Source: Patagioenas fasciata
Lineage: Eukaryota > Chordata > Aves > Columbiformes > Columbidae
Direction of reading: 5' to 3'
NCBI RefSeq assembly: GCF_037038585.1
Contig: NC_092523.1
Coordinates: 28,215,501 to 28,279,500, forward strand
Length of the DNA stretch: 64,000 nt
Every line of letters begins with the position of its first letter. Position 1 is the stretch's first letter. The notes under the pieces are model-generated. The model searched no databases. It saw only the letters and a program-made list of their open reading frames with translations, and was not told the origin of the DNA. Of this stretch, positions 21,554-63,504 are shown one piece after another. The position numbers were made by a program, and so were the translations under genes.

Positions 21554-24500
21554 AGTAATTTTCTTTACTATTTGCCTTTTAACAAAAACTTACATTGCTT
21601 TTGACTGTGAATTACTCATACAATTTAAGGAATAGCTGCAGAAAATATTAGTTGACCCTAAAAAGAGAAAAAAAGATCCTTTTGCGTAGCTGATGGTCCC
21701 TCTGTTTGCTTATACAGCCACCACTGTGGTGTGACCAAAAGGGTTGTTTGTACAAAAAAACAACCAGTCCAGTTCTTGAATGGATGTTCGGCATTTTTAA
21801 AACATATGTGGTTATACTTCCTTTGAGAAGGGTCTGGACTTTTTCATACCAAGTCTGTGCTCTTTTTATGTCAACTCCTGGCAGTTGATTAACTTGCACC
21901 AAGTAAAAAAATCTGTATTTTCTATTGGACCTGCATATCTGCTTTTGTACATAAATAACATTTACTAGGAAAACAATATTACTTTCTTACAATGTCAGAG
22001 GACCAAAGTTAATGCTTATTTTCGTGGTGTACAGGAAGTCTGTCATGTTAAGAAGGAAATTATTGGTTATTTTTTTGGTATAAAAAACATTTGCTATAAG
22101 AGATATTATTTTTGAAACTGTTTATAGTATTAATTTGGAGTAATTTTGTTTTAAGTGAAATTATGCTAATATTTCTGATAAATTATTAAACATTATGTAC
22201 TAAATGAACTGTGTTTTTTAAAATGAAGGAGTGCAATTCTTATTTCTGGTAAGCATTTATACACTATCTGATTGATCCAAAGTGAATAATCTTTGTTTTA
22301 GTGGCTGGTCCTATGCACACATAAGTGGATACTAAATGAAGCTCTGGCTGGTGTTCTTGCAGTTCATGTGTATCTGACCTGATCATGACCTTATTTTAGT
22401 AGCTTTGACTTTTAATCGGTTTTCTGATAGGCAAGAAAATTTTTTACTCCCTTAGAAAAGCTATTGTGTGAAACTACTGTGTATCCACCTGGAGCTGAAA
22501 AAGTCTGTAATGTTATGATGGAACTGGAGGGAAGAACATGGGGAGATCAAGAGGTTTTAGCTTCTCTTACAGAGTTACCCAATTTGTCCAAATGTGTTAT
22601 TTTACCCTGGTGTTCTGTGAAAAGCATCAGCAAGGGACATTTAATGCTGATGATTAGGAGTCAAAAGACACAGATTTTGAGGAACAAAATGAACAGTCAA
22701 GTGAAAAGGCCTTTCCTTCTAAACTAGGGAAGAAAATCCAAAGCTGATGTATTAGGCATCTCTTCCTCCTGGCCAGTCTCAGTGAAGAGTATTTCAGTGG
22801 TCTGTCAGGTTTTCCAGGCACTGAAACAAAGGGTATTATCTAAAGTAATTTGAAGTGGTTTGGAAAGTAAGGGGGATGGTTAAGATCTAGAACAAAGAAA
22901 ACCTGAGAGGCAATACATTGTTAACCAAGTCATGGCTTTTAAATGCTGTACAAAACGAATCTTGGTAGCTATTCATTGCTACCATACCTCAGGACAAATT
23001 AATGGGCAATTAAATTTATTGCATGGCTGCACTGACCAAATGAAGGTAGGTCAAGAAGAGCTGGATAGGTTAAATAACCTGTAGGAAGTTTGGAAGGAAG
23101 TACATAGGTTATGAGTTTCTATAGAAACTCGTTCTACCATCTTCCTTTATCTGTCTTCACAGCTGTACCTAAAATAGTCATGCTATAAACAATTTTTGTC
23201 CCAAAGAGCACTGATTCTAAACTTCCACCTCTTTACTTGTCATGGTTGCATCCTGGAGTTGTATGGGGAGTTATACACTTCTAGCAAACACCATTCTCAT
23301 GCTGTTAGAATGCCAGCAGAACAAAACTAGTGTGTTAGAAAATACTCTTTTAGCAGAGCGGGTTTCCTGTAGCTGACTCCTTTGTGGCAGGTTTTAAAAT
23401 GGTGCTGAGGTTCAGAACAGGACAGGGAGGCTGAGAGGGAGCCATGCTGGGTGCGTGAGGGAGAGGTGGTGGTGGTGATGGGTGTCAGTGGATCTGCAGG
23501 GCTCCCTGTTTGTGAAACCTTGCACAGGGGTGGAGGAGGTTGGTCGGAAAACCAAATGGCACTGCAGAGAAATGTCACCAGACCTGTATGCACAAGTAAT
23601 TTATCTGCTTTTTTTTTTTTTTCGGGAGTACTTTTGATGAGAGAAGTCATTTCACTTCCTGAAAATACATCCCAGTTTGTCAACAATGCTGGTCTTTCAT
23701 AAAAAATATATATGTATCTCCTAAGCAGCTGGCGCACAGAAGCTGGGAATTTTGCCTTTTTTTCCTCCCATCCATAACACTGGCTTGCTGCAAGTTTCCT
23801 GGTGTTTGTTTAGGAAACATCAGCAGAACTTTTATGAATGCTGAGCACCCATACAGCCTTCGTCCAGACATTCCCTGTGTGGAGGTGTTATAGTGTCTCC
23901 TTCTAACCTTTACGGCTCTTTCAGATCTCGCTTTTATCACACAGAGGTTTTAAAAACAAAAGACAACACAACAGTTAACAGACATCCGTTTGCCCACATG
24001 TGCCTCTTTATGGTCAGGGACATGAGTAACATTCACTGTTCACCAATATAAGTACTTTCATATTTTCCTGTTTGAATATGGTTAGAGCTTGAGCTAAGCT
24101 TAGAGACACCATGAGCACTAAGGTGGCCTACTTAGTCTTTTTTTATGGGTGTAGCAGTTTTGGTAAGTAAATACACTGTAGATACCTGACCTTTGTCCTG
24201 TAGATCTTTCTTACTGCCGATTAAGCACCGATTTGACTGATTTTGAAGCATGTTCTAGTGCTTTTTCATTTATTTACTGTCAGCCTGATGATAGAAGCTG
24301 TTAAATTTATCTGTGTCAGAGTGCTAATGACAGCCTACTCATAATTTTCCCAAATCTACCTATAAAAATATTATATTGAGAAGCTGAGGCCAGGTGGGCA
24401 AGCGTTATTTGCTCCACCTATTAGACCAACATGTTTCAAGGATGGATGCATATTCACCATGGGACAACTAAATGAAACAGGTATGAGCAGGTTGCTTTGA

Positions 24501-25239
24501 GTACATAAACCTAATGGAGCTGCATTTTACTGCACGGTGCTATAGTATATTACATATTAACTTGCAGTAATAAATGTGGCAAAACCAGTTTTACAGGAGC
24601 TGTTGAAAAACGTCTCATATGTTATTCAGAGTCCCCATGTACTTCTACATTGCAGAGACAGTTTGAATTTCACATTTGTAGCACATCATCTGCTGAAAAG
24701 CCTTGTACTTCTGTGGCCTGGGCATAAATAGTGGTGAGCATAATGCACAGTATTGTGTTGTATAGATCTGTATTTAGTCATAGGTCTGATAAGGAATTGA
24801 ATGGTCATATATAAGTTGATTATAAAAGTAAACAGCTACATCAGTTGGTGGCAATTCTTCTAGCAGATTGTATGAAATGATAGGGATATCATGCTTCACT
24901 TGAAGCAGAAAAGCCTTAAGAGTTGTTTGAAGGTTCTCCTAAACATTCAAACAATAGGATTAAGAACTTCATTTCCCAAGGGACTATCAAAATGCTAGGA
25001 ATGGATGTGACCCAAAGATGCCATCATCTTCTGGAAATTAAAAACTTGGGATGATTGAGATGTTCAATTTTATTGATGCAGTTATTTTTTAAATTTGAAA
25101 AGTAAAAATTGTGCAGAACTCAGTCATTCTTCAGCTAGTAAGTTTTAAGTATTTTGTCTACAAAATGTTATAAAACTAAATATTATGATGTATTTACCTA
25201 TAAATAATACATAATTCAATCACGTTTTTAAAAAAAATA

Positions 25240-25245
25240 TTTATT
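25240..25245 (-). terminator. TXK: TXK candidate poly(A) signal
   Basis: First AATAAA on the minus strand downstream of the TXK stop, about 850 nt after it. A second candidate is 25069-25074. Confidence 0.45.
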
Positions 25246-25788
25246 TCTAATGGTCTGACCCTATTCTATATTAAACAATTATCAACTTCATCTGCATTTT
25301 CTATAATATATATGTATCAACAAAAACTAAGATTTAAAATTATAAGTGAATAATAGCATAACAAGTAGGGTTACAGACATTGTTCACATCAGGTGTCTCA
25401 GGATCCTTCTGAGCTAGACTAATTCAAAGCACTTTGTTTTCCTTTCAGGTTCCACCTTTAACGTGTTCATTAACCATTCTGGACACTTGCAAGGGGAGGA
25501 CTAAGGGAAGTGCAGGTGTTTGAGTAGGCAGCAGCAGGCGAGAATTGAGAGACAACACTGGGAAATCCAGGGTTAGAGGTTTGGGTAAGAGAAGCCACTG
25601 CTCCATTTCCTCAGTGCTGAAGGCTTTTGCAGCAAAAGGGCTTGACTTTAAACATAGCCTAGCTAGAGCTTTATCAGAGGTTCTTCCATAATTTTTGCTG
25701 CTGCCAATCAGTATTACCCAGTGCATAAGTCATACTAAGTACCAAATAAGTTAATAATACTGTTACAGAAATTAGTGTAGCTCTGACC

Positions 25789-25814
25789 AAAAAAAAAAAA
25801 AAAAAAAAAAAAAA
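25789..25814. repeat. A26 mononucleotide run
   Basis: Twenty-six uninterrupted A on the plus strand, read as T26 (U26 in RNA) in the TXK 3' UTR. It is followed by GATAAATAAAAGG. Confidence 0.95.
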
Positions 25815-26095
25815 GATAAATAAAAGGGCATATAAGGAGAGTAAGCTTGGTTACTTCTTTCCAGACAGATTTTTCTTCCCAATCATGAAAACAAAGCCTT
25901 GAGAGTCCTGAACCATTCTCCTGTGGTATCTTTCTCAAATGAGTGAAAATTAGGCAAAGTCTTAACAAGCTGCTTCAATACGTAGGATACTGGTACTGCA
26001 GTTTAAGTGGAGACTGCTGTAAGAGGCTGAGGATTTCCATATCTTGACATGCTAATGCTAATCTTTTAGTAAATACATTAATGTAAAATCTCCAG

Positions 26096-40054
<13,959 letters not shown>

Positions 40055-41226
40055 TTTTCTATATTGGCAGTATTCCTCTTTGTTTGTTTACAAAACTTTC
40101 AGAATTAAGGACTACCATATGTGCTTAGCCCCATTATTAGCTTTGTCTCGCTGTGAGATAGCTAGCAAATCATTGAGGCTGAATTTGCATTCACTGAAGA
40201 CAGAAGACCTTTCCTGTCACCCCATCTATTTTCTCCCACTGTCTCCCTTACGTCTTAGTGATTATGAGGCCATGTAATGAGTTAAATCAGCTCACTTAAT
40301 TACAAAGAAAAAAAAAAAAAAGACCTTGACAGTCAGATCAGTACCAATCTGACTAATTACACCACCCATGCAAGCTCTAACCAGTGCAATGTAGGGGATG
40401 AGAATATCATCAGGGACAGGAGATGGGGGACTATCTTCTTCAGCAATAACATAATTTTTATGTAATTCAAGCCAAATACAAAAGCACACCTGAATGACAA
40501 GCTTTTTTTTATTGTCAGGTTTATTAAAGGAGACATGCTACATTCAGTTGTTTGAGTTAATAGTGATTTTCAACTTTCTGTTGCAGCCATTAATATAACA
40601 GATGCATTAGCCCAGGTTTAAATGCTACCAAAGAGGTATTTTACACTTATGTGCCAAGTGATGGATAATCCTGAGAAAAATACATTGGATGCATCATCAC
40701 ATATGTCATACATTTACAGAGAAATCTATCTAGTGTATCTTGTATGAGCAGAAGACAGGATATGGTATTAAAGAGGTCAGAAGGCATTAAGAAGATTTGA
40801 ACAAGGTAAATAGGTGACATCTGCTCTGGTCCACTTCTGCTCAGATTGAGACCTACTTGTGTTCTCAGAGCAGCTCAAGCCAAGCTGTGAAACCTGTGGT
40901 CCCATCCTCTTTCCGTTTGCTCTGCTGCTCACCTCATCTCCAACAGAGATGTGACACTAAACCAGCAAGGAATCACTGTCTGCTGAGTGGGCTCCCTGAA
41001 CCATCTCACCATCACACGTCACCCATGGGAGGGCAGCAGCAGCAGCAGGCCAAGCTCAGGCTCTCGGTAGTGGTCTGTGCTCTCTTAGAAAGCATGAGAG
41101 CCAGGCATACAGAGATGAGACTCCAGTCATGTCCAGCTGCACTGGCAGAAAATCAGTGTTGCATCCCACTCCAATGAGTCTTAAGTTTTCTCTACCACAG
41201 AGGACATTGTACAAAAAGGGGCCTCA

Positions 41227-41301
41227 GAAAGTTATTTGAAAGTTGAATATCCACGTTATTTGAAAGTTGGTTGAGTATTGAAAGTTATTTGAGTATCCAC
41301 A
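41227..41301. repeat. Short tandem duplication
   Basis: Three related copies of TTATTTGAAAGTTG / TTATTTGAGTATCCAC arranged head to tail. Confidence 0.75.
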
Positions 41302-44300
41302 GTCTTGGTATTTTGTTGTTTTGTCTTTCACAAGGTATGTCTTTCTCCCACCAGTTTGTTTTGCTCTCATGGCATTTTTGGCTTTTTGACCCTAATGACT
41401 TAATCCAGCCTGGGATAAATAAGACGTCCCTTCTCATGTTCTGTAAGACTTTTGCCAATGCCTGTTACACACGTTTCAGCCAAGTGTGTTGAGGGTACAC
41501 GCCCTAGTGCTCAAAACATTAAGCAACCTTACTACGCAATTAAAATGTAATTATTTTCTCTATGGACATACCTAACTTAGAAAATCTTGTGCTAATAAAA
41601 GAAATGAGAATGTCAGATGTCAGAAAGATAAGACCAAAACTGTTCTTAGCTGAAAGAGGAAGAGACGTGTCTCATATGTGTTTTGGTTAGAGTATTTATC
41701 TTGAGAGTTGTGGGGCAATTTCCCTTAGACTGTTGCATCCTGTAAAGAACCTATTGCGTGGGAAGCTGGAGAGCCTACACTAATCAGAAGACACGATCAA
41801 CTGTTTGATAAAAGTTTCCACTGACAGATATGCAAAATACAGCGATTATGAATACTCAAGCCAGCTGACACAGAGAATTTTCTTTAAAGAAACGAGGCTG
41901 AAAAGATATGGTCAATGCAATTTATTTGCTGCATAGTTTTCCAGTGTACATTAAACTGTCCCTCAGCTGTTTAAAATTATAGTGGCTGAAGTTTGTCTGA
42001 ACATGGTCTTTAGCATTGTTTTACTGGAGCATTGAAATTGTTAATGTTCCAGGTAAACACAAGCTTGGAATTTAAAATAACTTTTTAAAAGTCAGCTGGG
42101 AATTATTTCTGATTTATTACCATTGCTTTTTCCTTCCCCTCCCACCACCCCCCGAAATATTACTTCAAAAGTAAAGTAGTGTCACAATGTTAAGGGGTGA
42201 GTGTCTCTAAAGCAATTTTAATTAGTGCCTTGGAAGCATATTGGATGACAACATGGTCTTGCAGGTACTGTATTTTGTAGAAGTTATGGCAATTTCATTC
42301 GAAACATGGTTGTTTAAAATTACATGCTACTTACCAAACCTTCCCAAATGTCTTGGGAAGGAGCTGTGTTTGTTCCCTTACCTAGATCGTGTTAGGTTCC
42401 CATGTCTTTTTATAACAGCTTCTGTGTTTCACCAACAATGAACACCATGGGTGAAAAAATTCTTGGGTTTCATTTACTTTGGGCAGTGCCACAGAGTTTA
42501 ACTGATCCTTATGAAGTATTTAGTGATGTGCAAAAAAAGGAATAAGACATTTGAAAACTTGTCTACTTCTGAGTACACCATTTAGTCTAATTAAATAAAT
42601 TATTCCTAATTAGACAACTTGCTTTCCTTATAGAACATTTACAAGAAATATTTAGAAGCAGAACTGCAGAGTTTCAATGTGATAAAAGAATGAACTAATA
42701 ATATTTTAAAGATTTGGCTGTTAGCACAAAAGAAAGGGCTTCAGATCAGTGTTATAGATGTGTAATTTCTGTTTTGCTTTCCTTATGAGCCCAGTGATTT
42801 GAACAAATTTATACAGTAAGTTCAGGAATCCTTTTTGGGTTCAGTGAATTTCAGACTTGCTCTGTTAATGGATGTTTTTCTTGTTTTACTCTCCCTTTAT
42901 TGCACTAAAAGCAATTAGCAATAAATGAATGTATGTGACTTTTTTTTTTTTTTTAAACAGCCTAAGCATTTATGATATGAAGTATTTAATCTCTTGTCCT
43001 GTCCATAGAACCACAGGTTTAGGTTAAAGCTTTAACTACAATGCTTCCTGGAACACATTCTCCATTTGGTGAGTGATTTTTCCAAGACTGGGATATCTAA
43101 CCAATTAACGATCACAAAATATGACCAAATTCTTCAGGTGAAAAGTGAAGGCTCAGATTAAACTAAAACCCTGGGCCAGATAAGCCCATGTTGAATTGAA
43201 TTGCTGGGTCCTGAGGAGCTGCACAAACTTTGTACGGTTCTGCGAAGTTTGCTCCTAGTTATTCTCCTTATTGAAGTATTTTCAGTGCCAAATCACAGCC
43301 TATCAATCCAGCAGATATTTATCATCCTAAAGAGCAGCGCTTCCACCTCTTTGAAAACAAACCTGCCTTTACACATCTGTTCTTAGCAACCTCATCACTT
43401 CTGAAATTCTTTTGTCCATGCATTACTCCTAGAGCTCTTGTGGAATTAACTTGTTAAAGACTTAATAAAAACATAAATTATAGCAGTGCAAGCTGTTAAT
43501 TTCTGTTTAGAAATTGGTCAGGTCTGTTGAGAAGCATTATCAAGGCCTTCAGTCCTGAGGAGTAAAAGTCCTGCTTCAGTTAAATTTATTTAAGAAAGGA
43601 AGTTTTGACCTGACAGATTGGAATTTCAGCATCTCAGGCAAAGACCTATGTATTGATCTATGCATTTTACACCCTCCCTAGCCACAGGTAACCTTCTTGC
43701 ACAACACTTTTTCTCTTTTTGATTAAAATAATGGTTTTTTTGTTCATAACTCACTACAGAAAGGCCCAAATCTGCTCTGCAGTGCTGTTTTAGAAAGACT
43801 CGGCCAACACGGCAAATGGTAGAATCTTTGATACACAGAATGAACAATCTGATGAAACTGTCTTGCATCTTGACCTTCTGCTAGCGGCCAGGGCACATGT
43901 TTGCGCCCCCAGGTGCGGCAGCAACACTCTGCAGTGGTACAGGAAGGCAGCGTTTCCTGCCTGAAGCTTCTCACAGCTGCACACACCCTGCCCTGACTCC
44001 AGCTCTTCCTTCCTTTCTATTTTCTTCTATTCAAGAGCTATCAGACAAACGATTAAATAATAATTTTTAAAACACTACATCTTAATGTAAAAAAATGCTA
44101 TCTTTTAAAATGCAAAAAAGGACTTGAAAATAGATTCTTAGAAATTATTGATTCTTTTAAATATTTCTTCTTGATTTTCCTTTCTGATACACTGTCACTG
44201 AAATAAATAGAATGGTCCTGATTTCCTTCCATCTGGACTAAGGACCTTTTCTTAAGCAAAACATTCTGAATTTGTCAAAAAATGTTAGTGTCACATACGT

Positions 44301-46550
44301 ATTAGCAGGCCTTGACCCCTCTGGTCCATTACCTATGTAACCATATTCAAAAGTTCATAAATTATGAATTAATCAGTGATGGTATCAATGAGAGCTGTGC
44401 TCCAGCATGGAAATCACATTTTGGATTCCAGATTTTGAAGATAATAGAGACACCAGTAAGACCATATTATGAATGACAGACTGCTTGGACAGGACAGAAA
44501 GAAATACAGGCTAACATAAAGAATTATCCCATAATTTTTAACAGCAAATTATTTTTGAAGTCTGTTAAAATGAAGTACTTATGGACCTATCATTATGTTT
44601 AGGCCTCTCTTCTGTTTCCTACATAATCAAAAGTTTTCCCAAAACTTCCAGAAAAAGGGGTCAAATTTTGCTTCTTTTAAATCCACAGGAAGGAAGGTTT
44701 CTCCAAGATCCAAAGTCCTGTTAGACTTCTCAGCCCACATTTCCCTGAGTTCTATGAAAACATAAGCTACCAAAACACACTTGATCCTCAGGGTAAGTCA
44801 TCCTGGAGTGATTAAAGTCAGTAGCTTAAAATCTAAGTTGAAATCAAACCAGAGAGCATTTGAGCTGTTGAATATAGAATTTGCTGAATCTTTCTTCCTC
44901 AGTTTCTCCAATTCTGATGAAATCTTGCAACCTCAGACAAAGTTCAGCCAATTCTACAAATAACGCAGAAATAAAAAACATTGCCCATTTCACTGCTCAT
45001 GTGTTTTTCTTTCTGGAAATGACTATATTAGGAGGAAGAAACTTGTATTTAAAACAGTGCTGTATTATCTCCCTGATGACAGGTTTACAAATAGGAATCC
45101 CAACACTAGCACAGAGCTATGATAGCCTATTGAATTCTGACCTTTTAGCATGCAGAGTGTTGAAACAAGAAAAGATCATGGCAAGAGAAGCATGTGGACT
45201 GAAGTGGAAATACTAGCAAACTGGTGTTGAAGTTAGCCTCACAAGTAGCCTAAAAATTGGCAGCTGATATTTTGGGAACCAACTCAGAGAACAAGTTTAT
45301 CTGTGCATAATGGAGCAGATAGGATGCTAAAGGAAGAAGACGAGGATGGATAGCTGTCAGGAACAGCTGTTTGCTTGAGAAGCTGAAAGATAGTCCATGA
45401 AAACAGAGAAGGGAGAGTGAAAACACACCAGTCCTTTGAGACTGTCCATCACTGCTAATAGCTGTCCTGAGAAAGTCCCACAACACCCAGCAGTATGCTT
45501 TGGCGTGAGGACACTGTACAGATGGCCAATTCACACCCCTTTGTATGTGCAATCTTCCTCCCACATTCAGTTGTAACTCCCTCTAATTTGCAGCCTTGGG
45601 GTAGTACCAAAGATACAAGCAACAAATTAGAGGTTAATTTTTGTAATTTGCATTTTATAAATTTATTATTTCGTGGTTTCTTGACTTGAGTTTCTTTTTC
45701 TGATTCACTGTTTCTTAAGGCACTACTAAAGTGCTGTAGTCCAAGTCTAGGACTTGCACAAAGTTCTTGTTCTTGCAGCAGGGACAGCATGTTAACTGCA
45801 GGTTAACACTACAAACTCAGCTTCACCCATGAAGCCCAAATCTTTACTGTAATACACAGTATGCCTTGTGATCTGGTATATCTGTCAGTTTTCAACAGTA
45901 CTAGAAAATCAATAATCTAGTAGGAAGACACATGATAGTTTGCTTCTAAAATTGCGTTAAAAGACAAGCTTTCATCTTTTCACATGTGCAAGCTGAGGCT
46001 TTCTGTTTTTCCCAAGATTTAATTCTGCTCTGGAGGAAAGATAGTTCTAGTTCTACCAATTTCATTATTCATGTCTATGCTGTACATGCTTTTAAGGACA
46101 GCATGTTGGAATCTCTCCCTGTCTGTATGTAAAAGTATTTGCTTTGCTGAATCTAACATACAATGGACTAATATCTGAGCATCAATTTCGAAAGTCAAGA
46201 CAAGCAGTCTCAACAAAGATCACCTGAACAGCACAAAAGAAAACTGGCTGGTATTTTTATGGCAATAAATAGCTCATTTGCCAAGTACACTGCAGCTGCA
46301 CAAAACAAAACAGCAAGATGTAAATATGAGGCCCAGTTTACTTACAGGTAGAAAGAATCATGTCTGTCCTCTTGTATTCAAATGAAAATGCAAACCTCTC
46401 TTCATCAGTTGTGCCAGTAAAACAGTGCTAGCTGAGCTCTTCACTCTGATGTGAAACATGGTAAACCACAAATACTGCTTGACCCCGCCTACGTACCTTT
46501 CGTGTTTTTTAAAAAATAAGCTCCAGACTAATCTCAGATCTATTTTTTTT

Positions 46551-46570
46551 GCTGTTGTTGTTGTTGTTTT
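46551..46570. repeat. (GTT)n microsatellite
   Basis: GCTGTTGTTGTTGTTGTT flanked by T runs; intergenic between TXK and TEC. Confidence 0.9.
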
Positions 46571-47808
46571 TAAAAGATTAAAATAGTGTTTGCTTTCTAA
46601 CCTACATTTTACAGGAAAAAAAATATTAAATTGTAACCAGTAGGGCTAAGTATTTATTTTTTAAAAAGGGAAAAAAAAATACAGTGGATGTAAATTACAG
46701 CATTTGGTTCTGTTCAGATGAGGTTTTGACCCCAATATTTAAAAAAAAAAAATAGTTATAACAAAAAGGGGAAGGACTGAAGTTGGTTAAGGATGAGCAA
46801 GTGCATCCAGAAATAATGATGGTGCAGTAATTCAAACTGCATCAGGAGAGTCAGCAAGACAGCTCCCTCCAGAGGTGTTCTGATCTTTTCCAAAATTAAT
46901 CCCCTAAGGCTTCATTCAAGTAAAAAAATGCTTTCATTTAATAACTAGGTGCCTCAGAGATCCAGGCATACAAAGTAAGTATCAAACCCAAAGGCAAGTA
47001 TGCAGAAACTATCCTCTGGTACTGGGAAGAGGCACGCAAGGGGTCAGATCCAAAGCACACATCTCTCTGAGGAAACTACTGCCAAAAGTCAGCAGTTAGC
47101 ATACATTTTATCATATAAATTAATAAAAAATATATAATCATTGTATAGAGACATGTTTAAGGTTAATTGGAAAATATTAATCTCCTGATTTTCCTATGCT
47201 TAATTTGTGTTTTAAGGGAAACATTACTTATAACCGTAGAATTCCTCATGACATAGTGTTGAAAGTGTTGGCAATGCCATACTTTGCAGGGTCTCCACTA
47301 AGAAACTGGGGTGCAAAGAAGCAGTTAGGGAAGAAAAGATGAGCTTGGCTAACCTTAGATCTTCCTTGTTCCTTTTTCTACTACAGGTAGAAAATCCTGG
47401 ATTTCCCTTTCAACAATAGATGCAGTTGGTATTGATTGGGTAGTGGTTTGGACTCAACACTTAGGTTTGTTTGCATAGTTGCAATAACCTTCTGAGATTT
47501 TGTCATTAAGAAAAAGGAAACAGCAATTTAAACACTTTCTGACAGTTTGTAACTTTTCAATGGAGTAGCATGAGAAAAGGAAAACACTTCTACCAAGAAG
47601 CAAGAGGCTTCCTCCTTTTGAACATAAATGTTTAGATAAAGAATGTCCAAAACTGATTAAAGAAATACTCAAATGCAGCAGCGATGGAATGTTTTAAGCT
47701 AACTATAATTACGTTTAATAATTTACTGGAAATAAACTTCACCAAATTGCTCTCTGCACGCTTGCAAAAAAATTAAAAAGTTTTTGTGCTATCTACACAA
47801 GTAACAAA

Positions 47809-47845
47809 AAAAAAATTAAAAAAAAAAAAATATATATATATAAAA
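47809..47845. repeat. A-rich / (TA)n low-complexity tract
   Basis: Two long A runs joined by TT and followed by TATATATATATA, just beyond the inferred TEC 3' end. Confidence 0.9.
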
Positions 47846-48225
47846 TAGAGTTACCTAAGAGGTGGCTACAGCAAAACTGAAGTGCAAATACTCCTCACAA
47901 CCACTGACACAAGGTCAGTTTAACTGAAACAGGCTTCAGCAAAGCTGTGGAGACATGAGCCTCTAGCAGAGGGGAAAAGGCAAGTAAGATCTAAAGAGAG
48001 TTCAGGCATATCTGCACCAAACATTTCATCATTGCCAAATTCATTTAAATACATATTCATACTACTATATGTATTTAGTACAGTGTGCCTACGCAGATAC
48101 ATATATATACACGCATGGACTCTGATAACACAATGTTCACATGAACAATGAGTTTAGCTTATGATGCACTGAGGGGAAGTTATTGGTAATGCATTAGTTG
48201 GTTCCAAACAATAGTTAACATTCAT

Positions 48226-48231
48226 TTTATT
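48226..48231 (-). terminator. TEC: TEC candidate poly(A) signal
   Basis: First canonical AATAAA on the minus strand after the TEC stop codon at 49230-49232. Confidence 0.45.
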
Positions 48232-49229
48232 TACATACATGTGTAGTATGACATTTTCTGCTAAGAACACAAAGGTCAGATCACTGTGCATACAGATAAC
48301 AGACAGAAAGAGGAGCCCTCCTTAAACACATCTGAGAGTGTACATACTTTCATTTACAACCCTATGTATCAAGTTGTGTATGTAAGTGAAGGTAGGACAA
48401 ACTTGTGCTTGAAAATCTCAAGAGGAAAACACACTTTATATAAATAAGAGCATAGAATATATATATTTACAATACATACAGCATATAAATTATTTTAGAA
48501 TTAATCCAAAGCAAGGTACTATGGTACACTGACAGCCAGTTATGCTGAATCTTGGACTTATTTTTCACAAGTAACATCAAGATTAACCCTGGGAGGTCTC
48601 TGGTTGACAAAACACCCTAGATTGGCTTGGGAAACATCACAGCCCAGTTCTGAAGCAAGGATTTTTGAGTGTTACACTAAACTGAAGACTGTGCTGTCAA
48701 CAACCTACCATGTGCAAATGAAAGAGACATATTTTGTGTTCTTGATCTGTCATGAAACACCCATCATGTTCCTGAAGAATCTCTGGAAACTTTTCTATGT
48801 CAGTAAATAGCTATTTATAGATACCTTCAACTTTTAAGCATGCAAATTACTACTAATACTAATGCCTGGGTAAAGAGAAAATCAGAAACATGGACTGTAT
48901 GTACATGAGCCCAACCCAGTAAATGCAAATTAGGCTCCTCAGCCCTGGCCACATTCTCTCTTCCTCCATAAAGAGCTCAACGTGCCAGCTATGCAATGCT
49001 GACTTTTCAGCAAACATATAGAGATGGCAAGTATTGTTGAAGATACTGTGCTCATTTCCCAACATCACCTAAGACTCTCCTCGTGCTGGAGTTGATCAGA
49101 TGTTACAGGTTCCCCATGATTTTTAGCAGCATCCAGCAGCTTATAGGATCAAGCCTTTAAAAAGAAATGGTGAAGCCACATCTCTGGAAAGTAGCTTCTT
49201 TCCTGCACTTGTGCAGCTGTTGTCTTTTT
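48226..49229 (-). other. TEC: TEC 3' untranslated region (inferred)
   Basis: From the TEC stop codon to the first minus-strand AATAAA (plus-strand TTTATT at 48226-48231), about 1.0 kb. The stretch is AT-rich and repeat-poor. Confidence 0.5.

Positions 49230-63504
<14,275 letters not shown>

Larger units (their letters stand above)
20361..25060. other. Convergent spacer between NIPAL1 and TXK
   Basis: Tail-to-tail spacer. It contains an LTR-type fossil at about 20976-21553 and otherwise AT-rich sequence with short chance frames. A GC-richer patch at 23380-23560 (GGTGGTGGTGGTGATGG) is unidentified. I see no further gene or RNA gene. Confidence 0.6.
25240..26095 (-). other. TXK: TXK 3' untranslated region (inferred)
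   Basis: From the TXK stop codon to the first minus-strand AATAAA (plus-strand TTTATT at 25240-25245); another lies at 25069-25074. A T26 run on the transcribed sense strand (A26 at 25789-25814) falls within the UTR. Confidence 0.5.
40055..48225. other. Spacer between TXK (5' end) and TEC (3' end)
   Basis: The first few hundred bases past 40054 should hold the TXK 5' UTR and promoter. There is no CpG island there, which fits a lymphoid-restricted promoter, but no TATA box or initiator can be fixed. The remainder is AT-rich with chance frames, a tandem duplication at 41227-41301, a T15 run at 42940-42954 and small microsatellites. A GC-richer stretch at 40830-41170 with a CAG run at 41035-41048 is unidentified. 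I see no further gene. Confidence 0.6.

Noticed and set aside
42940-42960. T15 followed by AAACAG, resembling a 3' splice site on the plus strand
   Set aside because: No open reading frame follows and no gene is expected there; poly-T is common in this AT-rich spacer.
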